From assembly GCA_023634235.1 (NCBI GenBank), contig JAMKCF010000007.1:14638592-14702591 (forward strand): a stretch of DNA of 64,000 bases, written 5' to 3'. Position numbers and translations under genes: made by a program. The notes beneath the pieces were generated by a model. It was not told where the DNA came from. It did no database searches and saw nothing but the letters and a program-made list of their open reading frames with translations. Shown one piece after another: positions 40,587-51,922 of this stretch. The DNA comes from Pisaster brevispinus. Its lineage: Eukaryota; Echinodermata; Asteroidea; Forcipulatida; Asteriidae. How positions within the stretch are numbered: the stretch's first letter is position 1; every line of letters starts with the position of its first letter.

Positions 40587-41090
40587 TTGTACATTTGAAA
40601 GTTTCACAGTTACATTGACAAAATGTGTAATGAAAGTTAACAGTCGTGAATTGTCGCATGGCTGCTTGAAATTCTTTATTCTGATACAATTTATGCACTA
40701 CTAAACTTCGTAGTCTAGACACTATTGTGTACATTTAACCAGTAAAAAAAATTGTACATTTGAAAGTTTTACAGTTACATCGACAAAATGTGTAATGAAA
40801 GTTAACAGTCATGAATTGTCGCATGGCTGCTTGAAATTCGTTATTCTGATACAAAAATTTATGCACTACTAAACTTCGTAGTCTAGACACTATTGTGTAC
40901 ATTTAACCAGTAAAAAAAATTGTACATTTGAAAGTTTCACAGATACATTGACAAAATGTGTAATTAAAGTTAACAGCCATGAATTGTCGCATGACTGCTT
41001 GAAATTCTTTATTCTGATAAAATTTATGCATTACATTAAACTTCGGAGTCTAGACACTAAAATAATCAACTGGTAAAGAAATAATCAGGC
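40587..41090. repeat. About 166-bp tandem repeat, three copies
   Basis: 'tgtacatttgaaagttt' restarts at about 40588, 40753 and 40921. Each unit continues through 'gtgtaatgaaagttaacagt', 'gaattgtcgcatggctgctt' and 'agtctagacacta'. The first two copies are nearly identical and the third is more diverged. Confidence 0.92.
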
Positions 41091-42180
41091 CAAGAGGAGG
41101 CAGGCATTTTGCCTACCATGCGCCACACTACACTTACCCATGTAATTGAAGACATTTTGTCCATCAACCAACTTAAGGCTAAAAGAAAACTTCACTCAGT
41201 TATTTGAAGGCAATTTTTACCAACTTATGGAACAAATACAAAATTAACACAACTATTTGAAGTAACTTTAGCCAACTTCTGAGAAAAACTGATAAAAGAA
41301 GTTAACCAAGTTTGAGGGAAACACTCTCTCACTTGTCTTTTTCTAGAGTGAATTACTATCCAACTTTTGTGATGATATTGAATGTGATTTTTAATTGCTT
41401 CTAAAATGCACAATTAATGCTGTGTAAAAATAAAAGCTTTCTTAAAATAAGAAAAACAAACACAGCTAGTCTTTAAATTCTACTTTTGCAGGCCCAATAA
41501 AATAAGGTCAATCCAGACAGGCCTTTGTGATACTGAATAGTGACTGATAGTGATAATATAGTGACTGATAAGTTATAGCTCCAAAGTCAAGGTGGACAGG
41601 CAATGCCTGTCAATACTCAAGTTATTTAATATCTATTGCATCGTAAATAAAACCACCCATACAGTCTAACTTAGCTACACTAGTAAATTTATAAAGGCAA
41701 GCGTCTGTCTCATCTTGAAAATGGCTCAATCTATTGCATGTTGACCAGTGAACAAACTGTTATTCATTAATAATAATACCACAGTAACGCCGCAGCTATA
41801 CAACTCCTGTCTGTGATCGTCACCTGGATATGTTATACAATACACTGTATAGTACTACTGTTGTAACGTATGACTGTGTTTGAGTATTGTTTGAGCATAG
41901 CTAAGCAGAAATGTAACTACAAAACCGCTTTGACGGGTTTCCATAATAGACAGCTTTATGGTCTACATCTAGGCCTACAATCCCTACATAGGTTCTTATT
42001 TTATTAGTACAGGCAAAATTTCTTACCGATGAATGTGTCTTTAAGTTCCTCTAGACCCCAATATTGTCAAGAAGTTCTATGATGACCCAGATAACAATGT
42101 TGTAATGAAGTCAGACTTTGGTGTAAGTAAGTTATTAATATAACGTTGTAACAACGAATCGTTGTCGACTCCCCTATACG
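41091..42180. other. No gene recognised
   Basis: About 1.1 kb of AT-rich sequence without exon signals, repeats of clear family or RNA features. Confidence 0.4.
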
Positions 42181-42723
42181 TCTTCTGAACTAACACTCTA
42201 AAAAAAAAAGTGTAAAATGTTGCTGTGTAAAACTGCTGGCTAAAAATGTTGTGTAACTTTTGATCGATTTTGGGTAAAACGACCATTTTTGTTGTACACC
42301 TCACTTGTGTAAAATAAAATACAAAATAATAAAATTCCTCCAACTAATGGGGGATTGTCAAATTTCTACCCAAAGAAAGGGTAGTTGAAACAATACAACA
42401 TTTGTGCGCATTTGTTGGGTATCGGTTGCCCAACGCCTATGACCACAAGTACATCCAATGCTGGGTACTTTTTGTTATTTACCAAACTGCAAAATGTGCC
42501 AAATACCTGGGTAAACAAAGGACCAACAAATGCAAAAAGGAATCTACCCAGTAAATAATTACCCAGTACTTTTAACAGTGTAGCATTGGTTCCTATGGGA
42601 GTTTATTTAGTGTGGTGCGCCGGCCACAAGGGCAGTGGCGGCCATTTCGTAAGTATAGTCAAAACAACGTCTAAACTATTTGTGCGTGAGATGCAACAGA
42701 GCAATGGTTAACAATGAAAGGGA

Positions 42724-43675
42724 GGGCTAGAGAGATGATTAATTTGACCTGACTCTGCCTTAGGTATCCCTGCATCCGAAAATTATACTTTTACGGCCGC
42801 TGCGGGCAGGCTTCACACCGAAAAAGACCAGCAAGCGGGGACACTACAACCCCCCGCAAAACATCTTTAACGCGTTTTTGCTGTCAAAGAGACAACAACC
42901 AAATAAGGACGGTCAAAACACCCTCAAGACAATATCGGATCTGCACAATTTTAATACCACTGTAAAGCCCATCTCAGGGCTCTCTCTCCCGTGAGTTTGG
43001 GCTTGCTGACGATTCTGTAGGCGAGGCGAGCGGCCTGGATGTTAGGCCTACCCCTAACAGAAATTGACAAAACTCAGGGGCCGGCTGCGAAGAAAGATCT
43101 TGCCGGCCGGGTAATGGCCCGAAATAAATTCGAGGTGAGTTTGGGAATAACTTCCGATCTAGGAGGGTTAGAGGGATGATTTTTTTACCTGACTCTGCCT
43201 TAGCTATCCCTGCATCCGAAAATTAGACTTTTACGGCCGCTGCCGGCAGGCTTCACACCGGAAAAGACCAACAAGCGGGGACGCTACAAACCCCCGCAAA
43301 ACATCTTCAACGCGTTTTTGCTGTCAAAGAGACAAAAACCAAGTAAGGATGGTCAAATCACCCTCAAGGCAAAATCGGATCTGCACAAATTTAATACCAC
43401 TGTAAAGCCCGTCCCAAAGGCTCTCTCTCCCGTAAGTTTGGGGTTGCTGACGATTCTGTAGGCGAGGTGAGCGGCCTGGATGTTAGGCCTACCCCTAACA
43501 GAAATTGAAAAAACCCAGGGGCCGGCTGCGAAGCAAGGTCTTGCCGGCCGGGGTAATGGCCGAAATAAATTCGAGGTGAGTTTGGGACTAACTCCCGATC
43601 TAGGCTTCACACCGGAAAAGACCAGCAAGCGTCTTGCCGGCCGGGGAAATGGCCAGAAATGAATTCGTGGCGAAA
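42724..43675. repeat. 440-bp GC-rich tandem duplication, 2.2 copies
   Basis: Unit 42724-43163 is repeated at 43164-43602 (for example 'gactctgcctta' at 42751 and 43191). A third, shortened copy (43603-43675) joins 'cttcacaccggaaaagacc' directly to 'tcttgccggccgggg'. The unit is clearly richer in GC and CpG than its surroundings ('ttacggccgctgc', 'gccggccgg'). Confidence 0.9.
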
Positions 43676-44150
43676 CCTCAATATTTCATAGAATAAAGTC
43701 GTTGCGGTGTTCGAATCCAAACCAGCACCATTGGGGAGGTGTCCGTAAAAAGTGATCGCCGAAAATCGGCATGTTAGCAGGGGTCGAAATTTTGGAATAT
43801 CTGACAGGTAGAACCCTGTCGCCATTTTGAGTTTTGGGGTCAAATAAAAAAAATGCGATTTGTCGGTGCAGAATGATAGAGTAGGTTGTCCTGAAGACCT
43901 TTTCTGTGTGGGGACATGGCCAAATCCCCAAACCTGGGGAATTGTGAGTTTTTTTAGCAAAAAGTGACGCCATCTGTGTTGCCTAAAAACCTTAATATTT
44001 CATAGAATAAAATCGCTGCGGAGTTCATATTAGAACCAACACCATCGGGGGAGGTGTCCGCAAAAAGTGATCGCCGAAAATCGGCATGTTAGGACGGGTC
44101 GAAATTTTGGAATATCTCACAGGTAGTACCCTGTCGCCTTTTCGGGAGAC
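43672..44150. repeat. 314-bp-period duplication, two copies
   Basis: 'aatatttcatagaataaa' through 'gtgatcgccgaaaatcggca' and 'ttttggaatatct' to 'ccctgtcgcc' occurs at 43672-43830 and 43986-44145. Confidence 0.9.
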
Positions 44151-44761
44151 TACAATTACCGTTGAACCCAGTGGACAAGTATACTGTTCTGTGATATTAA
44201 ATTGTGGTATGTTTATCAGTCCATCGTTTCTCATAACTGTGAGTAAGGACTTAGACTGTTAGCTACAATTGGTGTTCGACATGGGGCGTGGTCAGCCGTT
44301 GTGTCCTCATTGTGAGCTTGGAATCTCCGGAATTCTTAGGAAGTTGTTTTATTAGTTGGGGGGGGGGGGACATCTGTACGAGAAAAAATTAGTGTGTTCA
44401 GTATGGGAACATTGGGAGGTGCCCTCTCCATGATATCGGTCATGGTATAGTTATCCGGGGACCAATTTCATAAAACTGCGTGTGAACAAAAACAAGTAGC
44501 AAATCACAACAAAATCTGTTTTAATTCCAGAATAACATTACCAGCTAAAATACCTTTTCTCATGTACCATCTAAGACTGGTATTGTGTTCATTTATGCTT
44601 AGCATAAACTTATTAAGCAGTACTTCTCACTTACGCAGCTCTTTCTGACTGGGCCCTGGCTGCTAGAAATTTATTTTTAAACAGGGTTACCAACTTGTTC
44701 ATTTCCAATACTGTGCAACGAAAATGCCACCATTTAATCCTCCCATTTCCGTCAATCTTAC
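44151..44761. other. No gene recognised; G-run
   Basis: Contains a G-run at 44359-44369. A very short frame starts at ATG 44281 (MGRGQPLCPHC...) with a stop after about 25 codons and no other support. Confidence 0.4.
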
Positions 44762-44839
44762 CTTTATAATGCCCTCTTTAAGATGAGTAATTTTTGCAGC
44801 AAATTTTTCCAGGGCTTTCAATGTGAAATAGTCACTCAT
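44762..44839 (-). CDS. Candidate first coding exon, unknown protein
   Basis: ATG at 44839 opens 26 codons beginning MSDYFTLKALEKFAAKITHL and ending at a consensus donor (AAG|GTAAGA) in phase 0. The composition looks like an amphipathic helix. An in-frame ATG also exists further upstream at 44935. No downstream exon was identified, and I do not recognise the protein. It does not resemble the short cytosolic tail and anchor of membrane aminopeptidases, so a separate gene is as likely as a distant 5' exon of the M1 gene. Confidence 0.3.
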
Positions 44840-44930
44840 TCCGATGCATACACTGTACACGTGTGATTGTTGTGAACCAACACACGTGTGCATCCGGGTT
44901 AAAACCGCAAGCACGAGTCTATTATTAGAA

Positions 44931-44945
44931 AACAAGATGGCGTCT
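44931..44945 (+). promoter_or_regulatory. YY1-like AAGATGGCG motif
   Basis: 'acaagatggcgtctt' at 44933-44947 matches the YY1/start-site consensus AAnATGGCG often found at animal promoters. It lies about 95 bp upstream of the minus-strand candidate ATG. Similar motifs occur at 46134, 46865 and 60487. Confidence 0.3.
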
Positions 44946-46104
44946 TCCGTTTTTCATTATGACTGGTCGTATCTTAATAAATGTATTTCTAGTTGATGTA
45001 AATTTACATTATTTTATAAGGTATTGACTTGTAATTTGTTATGCTTATAGGAGTGAACCATTTCGAGTCGAAAAAACAAGTAGAAAAATGATAAATTATC
45101 GTTTGCTAATCGACCGAGTCCTGAATTAGCCGACGTCATACACCTTTATCATTGAAAATGGTTTTGTTTACGTTCGGAACTAAAATTACTTTCTGTACAA
45201 ATTTCAGGAAAAAACTTTCAGGTAACGAATGGTTACTTCTAACAAAAGTAAATATTGAAGAGTAAGTAAACTCATATAAGCATTGTGAATCTGTTTGAAA
45301 TGAGATTCTGAGCTGGTTTTCGACTTGAACCCGTAAATAAATTCAGCAATGTCGGAATTTAGGGGCGTGGCCTGATTTTTACACATTAGAACTTGCGCAG
45401 GTCACCCTGTAATTGACAGATGAAGTTGTGTTGTTGCTGACGTTGAAAGATCACTGAGTTCAAGTTGTGTTGTCTGTTGCTGACATCCAAACTTATGCTC
45501 AGTGAGACAGATTGCCGTCATAGTTTTCAGAATGACATTGAGGTATTGAGATATTAATTGAATAATATTGTGGGAAGTTGTTTCTGGAACGCGCATTCAT
45601 AAGCGTAAATTTATCACTGCTTTGTTTGGATTTTCCACATCTTTCTTTAATTTGGGATATGTCATTTAAGAAGTTGTGGAGCTAGACATTGGACTTGGGG
45701 AGCCAAACACTTTAAATCTATTGAGCTAGACTAGTGGAGCTATGGAGCTAGCTCAATTTATAACTTGAGTAGCTACAGGGCTAAATTGTTACCATGGGGA
45801 CCTAACTTAACACCTAAGGAGCTGCAGAGTTTAGATACTCAAAATCTAAAATATTTTCGAGCATCCAACGATTTTATAAAAAAATCCCTTAATCCAGCAA
45901 AAGTAACATTCTAGGTCTCTGGCAAAAAAACTGATTGAAAGCCAACGCTAAAATATGAGAGCTGGTTATATTGGTTCGGGGAATAAGGAAAGAAAGAATC
46001 ATTAATTTTTACATACAAATCAATAATTGCAGTGAGTTATTTTGTCTCACAGTATGCAAATAGTGAAAATGCGTGCCAATGTCGTCAAGAGTCACGAGTG
46101 AACA

Positions 46105-46112
46105 TGACGTCA
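46105..46112. promoter_or_regulatory. CRE-type palindrome TGACGTCA
   Basis: A perfect CREB/ATF site 25 bp upstream of the AAGATGGCG start of the candidate exon at 46137. Position and company suggest a promoter, but this is inference. Confidence 0.35.
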
Positions 46113-46136
46113 CGAGACATTCAGCACAAAAAAAAG

Positions 46137-46164
46137 ATGGCGTCTCTGTATTTCGACCGGAAAG
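46137..46164 (+). other. Candidate first exon with start codon and donor
   Basis: ATGGCGTCTCTGTATTTCGA and then CCGGAAAG|GTAAGA: nine codons (MASLYFDRK) and a consensus donor, phase 1. Joined to the block at 47408 the frame would stop after a few codons, so the transcript may be non-coding or use another acceptor. Confidence 0.3.
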
Positions 46165-46524
46165 GTAAGAATAATTTTGATTCAAAAGTCGTATTTTAAC
46201 AGCCCATGAAAAGTGACAACACAAAGAAACTGAACATGTCGTATTCAAGCTTTGAATGAGCCCAGTTTTCCCCGTAAAAGTTGGATATTAAAACCTGAAA
46301 ATGTCCACATTGTGAGTAGCTTTCCCGAAGCATGGTGGAATAAAATGGCACTTGCGGGATAACGTGGTTAGTAAGTATAGGCCTATATTAGTATTAATTA
46401 TTAATAGCTAGCAAAGTCCGCGGTTGAGTGCTACATGTGGGTGTCGGAGTCATTTTGTTAAGCTCCTTAACCCCGTTAACGTCATTGCCAAATGATTGTT
46501 TTCCTACTACGCTAATTAATAATG

Positions 46525-46578
46525 CAAACTGTTGTTGTTGTTGCTGTTGCTGCTGTTGTTGTTGTTGTTTTTTGTTTT
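46525..46578. repeat. (GTT/GCT)n microsatellite
   Basis: 'gttgttgttgttgctgttgctgctgtt...' about 45 bp, followed by T- and G-runs (46571-46600). On the minus strand it would encode polyglutamine, but no gene context supports that. Confidence 0.9.
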
Positions 46579-46889
46579 TTTTGGGGGGGGGGTTTGGGGG
46601 GATGGACATTAGGGTTGCCCTTCCACCCGTATCCATTTTTTGCTTTTGTGTTGTGTTTTACTTGAGCATAACCACCCAGCATAAGGTTAATGTTCCAGTC
46701 CTCTGTCATTCCAAGATAATTATTTGCACATTACTAGAAACTTGTGAACTGGACAAGTTTTCAGTCATGTGCTTGGCTAAGCCAATCATTGAGAAAAAAT
46801 GGCTGTCACCACTTGAGCTGTCACAACACAGTCTTGCTCAAGGTGGTCACAGCTGGTCTGAAAAAAGATGGCGTATCCCCACGCTAAGC

Positions 46890-46945
46890 GCATCACTGTA
46901 TTTGGTTTTGCATGACTCTAGAGCGCCTGTCTGAACCTGGTGTTA
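46890..46945. repeat. Solitary end of the 12.5-kb MITE family
   Basis: 'gcatgactctagagcgcctgtctgaacctggtg' matches the right end of 12498-12775. No partner end was found. Confidence 0.5.
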
Positions 46946-47407
46946 CTCATTTCAAAACAGTGTTTGGCACTTTCCCTCTCTCTTGGTTTTGCCCTGTTGG
47001 ATTCCATGTGTCAACTCTTTCACTCTATAATAAAATTAGAGACTATCTAGCCTAGTGCTTGTCATCTCATCCGTGTTTATTTTGATTCAAACTGTTGATA
47101 CTCTCATCCCATACTCAATTCTGAGACAAGCTCTTGGTTTTTGTATTTCTTCTTCGGTTGCAATGATTAAACTTACCTACATCAACTAAAAGTGCTACCC
47201 AGACAATTATGGCCCTAAACTAAATGCAGCAATACACAACTTTTAAATACATTGAAGTGAGTCTAACTGTCTTTTTTGTGGTATTTGTTTTGTTGTGAGT
47301 CTAACTTTCTTATCCAGGGTATTTGATTGTTTGTTTTTTTTTTTTTTTATCACAGCATTTATATTTCATATAATTTTTTAATATGAACCTCTTTTTATTT
47401 TTTGCAG

Positions 47408-47624
47408 TGAGCCTGATGAGCCATTAGAAGGGAATCTCTTCACTACTCATTGATGTCACAGTAGCCTGGATATTCTGCAACAGCCTCGGACAATGATTGT
47501 GCAGTTCTTATGAAAGAGGATTGATTTGAAATGAACAGCAAACCAGGACAGTGATCAATTTCAGCACCACACTGTAGGCCCTGTACGATGTCATTAAATA
47601 CCTCTTCAGCCTAAATCTCAATAG
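47408..47624 (+). other. Candidate non-coding exon
   Basis: A pyrimidine-rich acceptor (tttttattttttgcag) precedes 'tgagcctgatgagccatt', and the block ends at a consensus donor (CAATAG|GTGAGT). All three frames contain stops. Its start, 'tgagcctg...ttgatgtc.ca', and the blocks 'acactgtaggc' and 'ttcagcctaaa' recur in the same order from 57260, so the two are related. Confidence 0.35.
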
Positions 47625-49495
47625 GTGAGTTTACATGGTTTAGTTTTCTCCTCAGTGATAAGAAAATAAGGATCTAGAAGTGCAAACATCTTACAAAGAT
47701 CTGAACAAGTCGGATAAGTGTACAGTTTGAAATGAGATACTCCATTCATTGGTATCACACAGGATTTACAAGTTGAAGATATCCATTTAATGCAAAGTTT
47801 AAGTTCAGATCATCATAATACAAGATAATATAAAACATGGTGCTCAGTAGAATAAAGTATTACTGTCTACACCCAACCATATGATTGCATTTTAGGAAAT
47901 GAAACAAAGGTTCAATCCTTAATTAGTCACTGACAACCTGGAAATTTACAATAACATTTAAGAGAATCTCTTGAAGGTTCTAAGTATTACAATCCATACA
48001 AACTAAATAATGCTACAAAGCATTAACTCTTGAGCATGTGGTAATTGACATACTTTTTGGTATTACAATAAATTTATGCATTTTGCTCATTTGTGATGGT
48101 AGAAGATAATCATACAGCTTTAATTTTAACTATTATTATTACATCTCTGAATGAGATGATCAAAATATCTTCCATTTTATGTCAAATAACTTGATTATTA
48201 TTGCAGCCAGTGTTGTACTATGCTTGTTATGGGTGAGTTTCGAAGAGCATACATTGTCCAGTAGAGTTGAAAAATATTATAGCAGATGCAATATTGTACG
48301 TTCAGTTCAATCAAAAGCAGTATCTATTCTGAAAATATCACCGTGATAACACAACCCTTTATAATAATGGTTGATAGGCAGAATAATGTGTCTTTGACTG
48401 ATTTGAAAAATGGTCTACAATTAGTTTTGAGTCTGCTACTAAGTGACATCAGTCGTAGCACTACTTGGGAAAGCATGCCGTAAAGCTGAAGTATGTTGTA
48501 CATGAACTCATTCAATGGGAAAGTCTTGTTATTAAGGATCAATGTTGAGGCAGACTAGTTGAAGTTATGCAATAAAAAATAAGATTAATCATTGCTATTT
48601 TGATTTCCTAAATTCAACTAAGTAAGAAATAATTTCTTTGCCACATGCATCCGGTTTATGTGACAACCTGAGCCCACTGGGAAGTCCAGGTATTTTAAGT
48701 TTGGTGTGGGTTTCGTTTTATTGGAACTGAGGATGGATTTAACATCTTGTGCTCCTCACAATGTACTCAAGAGAATTTTATATGCTGTGTCAACAACAGT
48801 TGACATAGTTTTTTTTTCTGTAGAAGTGATAAGTGAAGAGAAATTGCAGGACTTGTATACATTTAGGGGAACAATTGACCATGAAAATTATTTAAGCCAG
48901 TACCAATCGACGCAAAGAGTAAAGTTTTCATTAAGAGAATAGCACTTGCTGCAACCGACAAACCAATGTTGCTTATTTTGATTTCAGCGAATAAAATAAG
49001 CCTGCTATAAATGCAAAGAGAGATTCACTTTTTTTTGTTTTTTTTTCCCCACTAAAGTGTGAAAAACTAAATTTACAAAATGTTCATATGTATTAATTAA
49101 AAACTATTGAGGAAAGGGTTCTCCTCTTCAAAAAAACAATGCTTTGATTCAGTGGTTGGTTAGGTCCCGATCTTGACACCACACCATCTCTTCTATCACC
49201 TTCTTGACCCTCTGTAGTTATAAACGCATCTGTGGCATTTCTCGTACCACTTGTTTAACTGAGTTTATTATTTTGGGGTCAGTGATACAAATAACCTGAT
49301 GCTGTCCCTTCTATTTTACTCAAGCCACTGACCTATGTTCTCTCTGGATCTTCTTTCTCATAATGATCTGGCTAGAACTCAACTCAAGCCCCTTCTTGTC
49401 CTTAATTCAAAGACTTTTGAAATGATATTATTTTATTTTATGGGAACAACATGTTCTTTCCAACCTAAAAATTTAAATATCATGACCTTAAAATG
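47625..49495. other. No gene recognised
   Basis: About 1.9 kb AT-rich. Two 65-78-codon plus-strand frames (48286-48483, 48706-48942) have no recognisable domain. Confidence 0.4.
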
Positions 49496-49712
49496 ACACA
49501 GCTGTTGATCCTTGACACAGTTGGGATCCATTTTACACAGTTGGGATCCATTTGATCAAGCTGTTGATCCATTTGACACAGCTGTTGATCCATTTGACAC
49601 AGTTGCAATCCATTTGACACAGTTGTGTTCCATTTGATCAAGCTGATGATCCATTTCACACAGTTGAAACCATTTGAAACAGCTGCAGTGTTGATCCATT
49701 TGATCCGAGGGT
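49496..49712. repeat. 21-bp minisatellite, about 10 diverged units
   Basis: Unit 'gatccatttgacacagctgtt' with variants (agttgggatc, aagctgttgatc). Simple tandem repeat. Confidence 0.85.
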
Positions 49713-49899
49713 CATGTGATGCAGAACAGCGAACAGAAGTATTGGCATCATTTTTAATTTAATTATCAAAGTGATCAAAAAGTCAGTGAAAGATTTGAAG
49801 ACAAAGATTTAAGAACTTTGTACATGAATTATATGTGACTATTCAATAAAATGAAGGCATGCACTTTCACCAGAATCTCTGAAACTGTCCTGTCCCACT

Positions 49900-50105
49900 T
49901 CCTCCACAAAGAGAGGCGCTACTTTGCCTTCAACAATCACCACCATCTGTACATCTTCCTTCTTGTTCTTAAAGAATGTTGAGGCTCTACTTTGCCTTCA
50001 ACCTTCACCACTACCAGTCCATCTTCCTTATATATCTATTTATTGTTGAGGCAATGCTTTGCCTTCAACTTTCACCTCTGCCTTTATACCCATAATGCCC
50101 AACCT
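49900..50105. repeat. 65-70-bp repeat, three diverged units
   Basis: 'gctactttgccttcaac' is repeated at about 49917, 49988 and 50054, each followed by '.tcacca.c' and 'catcttcctt'-like sequence. Confidence 0.7.
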
Positions 50106-51465
50106 AATATCCTGAGGATTATGTCACTTTTGTCACGTGATTGTACCTGATATGATTTTTTAAAAACGTTTACCAATTAGGACTGTACAGGTACATGTAG
50201 ACTCTCTATAGCTTTAACAATTCAATTCATGCAGATGGAATAGGGTCAAAATAAAACTTGCTCTGTATGACTAATTTTTGTAAAGTCATGAAACCGTTTT
50301 AGCACTTAATAAACCCCCAACAACCAAAAAACTATAAAATCTGTTTTGTTTTAAGGAAACTTCTTCCTTTGAAAAGTCTAGCTTTGAAAATAATAGTGGA
50401 TGCAATGAACATTTGTAAATCTGTCAGGCTGATCTTATCCTTGAATTTGATCTTCAACAATTGTCAAAGAAATACATGGGCAGTGTTGACAAAATTTTTC
50501 AGGACTACTTCAAACACCTTTTTTTTATTCAGAAGTTTTCAACAGCTTTATGCAGTTTCAATTCAGCTTCTGTTATTCCTTCACGTTAAGACTTTGGTCA
50601 ATGACTTATTCCATTTAGCACTCAGAGTAACTTCTGGTATCACAAACTGAACCAATCCGTAATATTACATGTTCATTTATAAATGTCTTTTCATGTATAC
50701 CTCAATTTTGACATTGATTTTATGTGTCTAATCATCAAACCATTCAGTCTAACTGTACTCCTGTAATGTTTATTAGGAATTATGTTCAAGACATGGTAGT
50801 TAGAGTGCTTTTCAAAAAAGCGTTTGGTATCTTCAACTAAAAGCCTAGTTGGTATAAAACTAATAATGATTCTTATCCAAACTGATTTAAGATTGAAAGA
50901 TACCTGAGAAGGCTGAAAAAGGACGGTATTCATTTTAGTTTTGTTAGCCTGTTTTGAAACAGGCCTAACATGTACAAAAGGAACATACATGGAATTAGTA
51001 AATTACATTTAATTTACATTTCTTGAAAGCTAGAGGATTAGAAGGAATAGTTTCTTCCCAAAGCCATTGACATACCATGTCTTTAGCATATTTGTCCAAT
51101 GTTATTATTAGTTCATACAGTTTCATATGGTTTCATTACCATTTAAAAAACTCAGCAGCCACAAAGCTAAGGAATTTTCAGAATCTCTTTCAAGTTCATT
51201 TCTTGGGCAAAAAGCTACTGAAATGTTATAAAAAGGACTGATCTTACTGTAAATTCCATATGATCATTCATGAATACTACCTGAGTATTAACAAGAATGC
51301 TAGCGTGTCGAAACTGTATTCCGAGCAGTTTAAGAACAAAAAGCGTGGTTTTGTCTATTTGTTTTTTAATAATTAAACTCGGAATTAAAAAATTATGCAA
51401 CCAGACATTTTCATTTGAGGGGCTAAGGGCTTATGGGGGGGGGGGGGCATTGATACTCTCAGCAT
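50106..51465. other. No gene recognised
   Basis: 1.3 kb AT-rich, short frames only, ending at a G-run (51436-51447). Confidence 0.4.
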
Positions 51466-51645
51466 GTCTGATACTATACACATATGGACTGGCAATGAGG
51501 TCACTAGAGCATGTCTATTCCCCCGAGGGACTGTGAGTGACTAGAAGGCCAAGGGGCTATAGGTCCCTCTTCTGGTCACTCACAGGCCCGAGGGGGGATA
51601 GATGTGCTCTAGTGACCGAATCATGACAGTCCATATGTGTTTTAT
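51466..51645. mobile_element. Long palindrome (foldback), about 80-bp arms
   Basis: 'cacatatggactg...ggtcactagagca.gtctattcccccgag' is inverted at 51590-51640 ('gaggggggataga.gtgctctagtgacc...cagtccatatgtg'). The centre is 'gtcccttctggtcactcacag'-like sequence. Confidence 0.8.
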
Positions 51646-51922
51646 AACACACCTCGGTCCAAATTATGAAATACTAGTAAAAAATGTGAAGATGATTTTT
51701 CATGTGAAGATGAGCCTGGCAAACCTCTTGAGGGCGCTGTAACCAGTCAAAAATTGAAAGACTATTGCCCGCTTCGGGAACTATTTCCCGCAAACTACGC
51801 GCATGCGATGTCTAGTTCATGGTTGTGCAAATCTCATGCACTAGCCTGTAATACATGTAGTTCATCCCACGTGACCGTGTTTCAGCCAACCAGATTACAG
51901 AACTAGCCAGAGGTGTGTTATA
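51643..51922. mobile_element. MITE with TTATAACACACCTC ends
   Basis: The left end 'ttataacacacctcgg' and the right end 'ccagaggtgtgttataa' are inverted repeats of about 16 bp enclosing about 250 bp of non-coding sequence. It abuts the palindrome to its left. Confidence 0.7.

Larger units (their letters stand above)
40082..42597. mobile_element. Possible long element with ACACTGT(T)AAAA ends
   Basis: The left end 'tacactgtaaaaaacgta' and the right end 'gtacttttaacagtgta' are inverted relative to each other over about 16 bp, and both flanks are rich in 'gttgggta/tacccaac'. This could be one 2.5-kb element or two adjacent elements sharing ends. An additional 'acactctaaaaa...agtgt' at 42190 may be a nested end. 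No coding frame. Confidence 0.35.

Noticed and set aside
43353..43973. Minus-strand frames of 91-117 codons in the GC-rich block
   Set aside because: Fewer stops are expected from the higher GC. No known domain, and the frame is not kept between the duplicated copies.
46394..46934. Polyglutamine or polycysteine frames around 46.5 kb
   Set aside because: Arise from the (GTT/GCT)n microsatellite and adjoining homopolymers.
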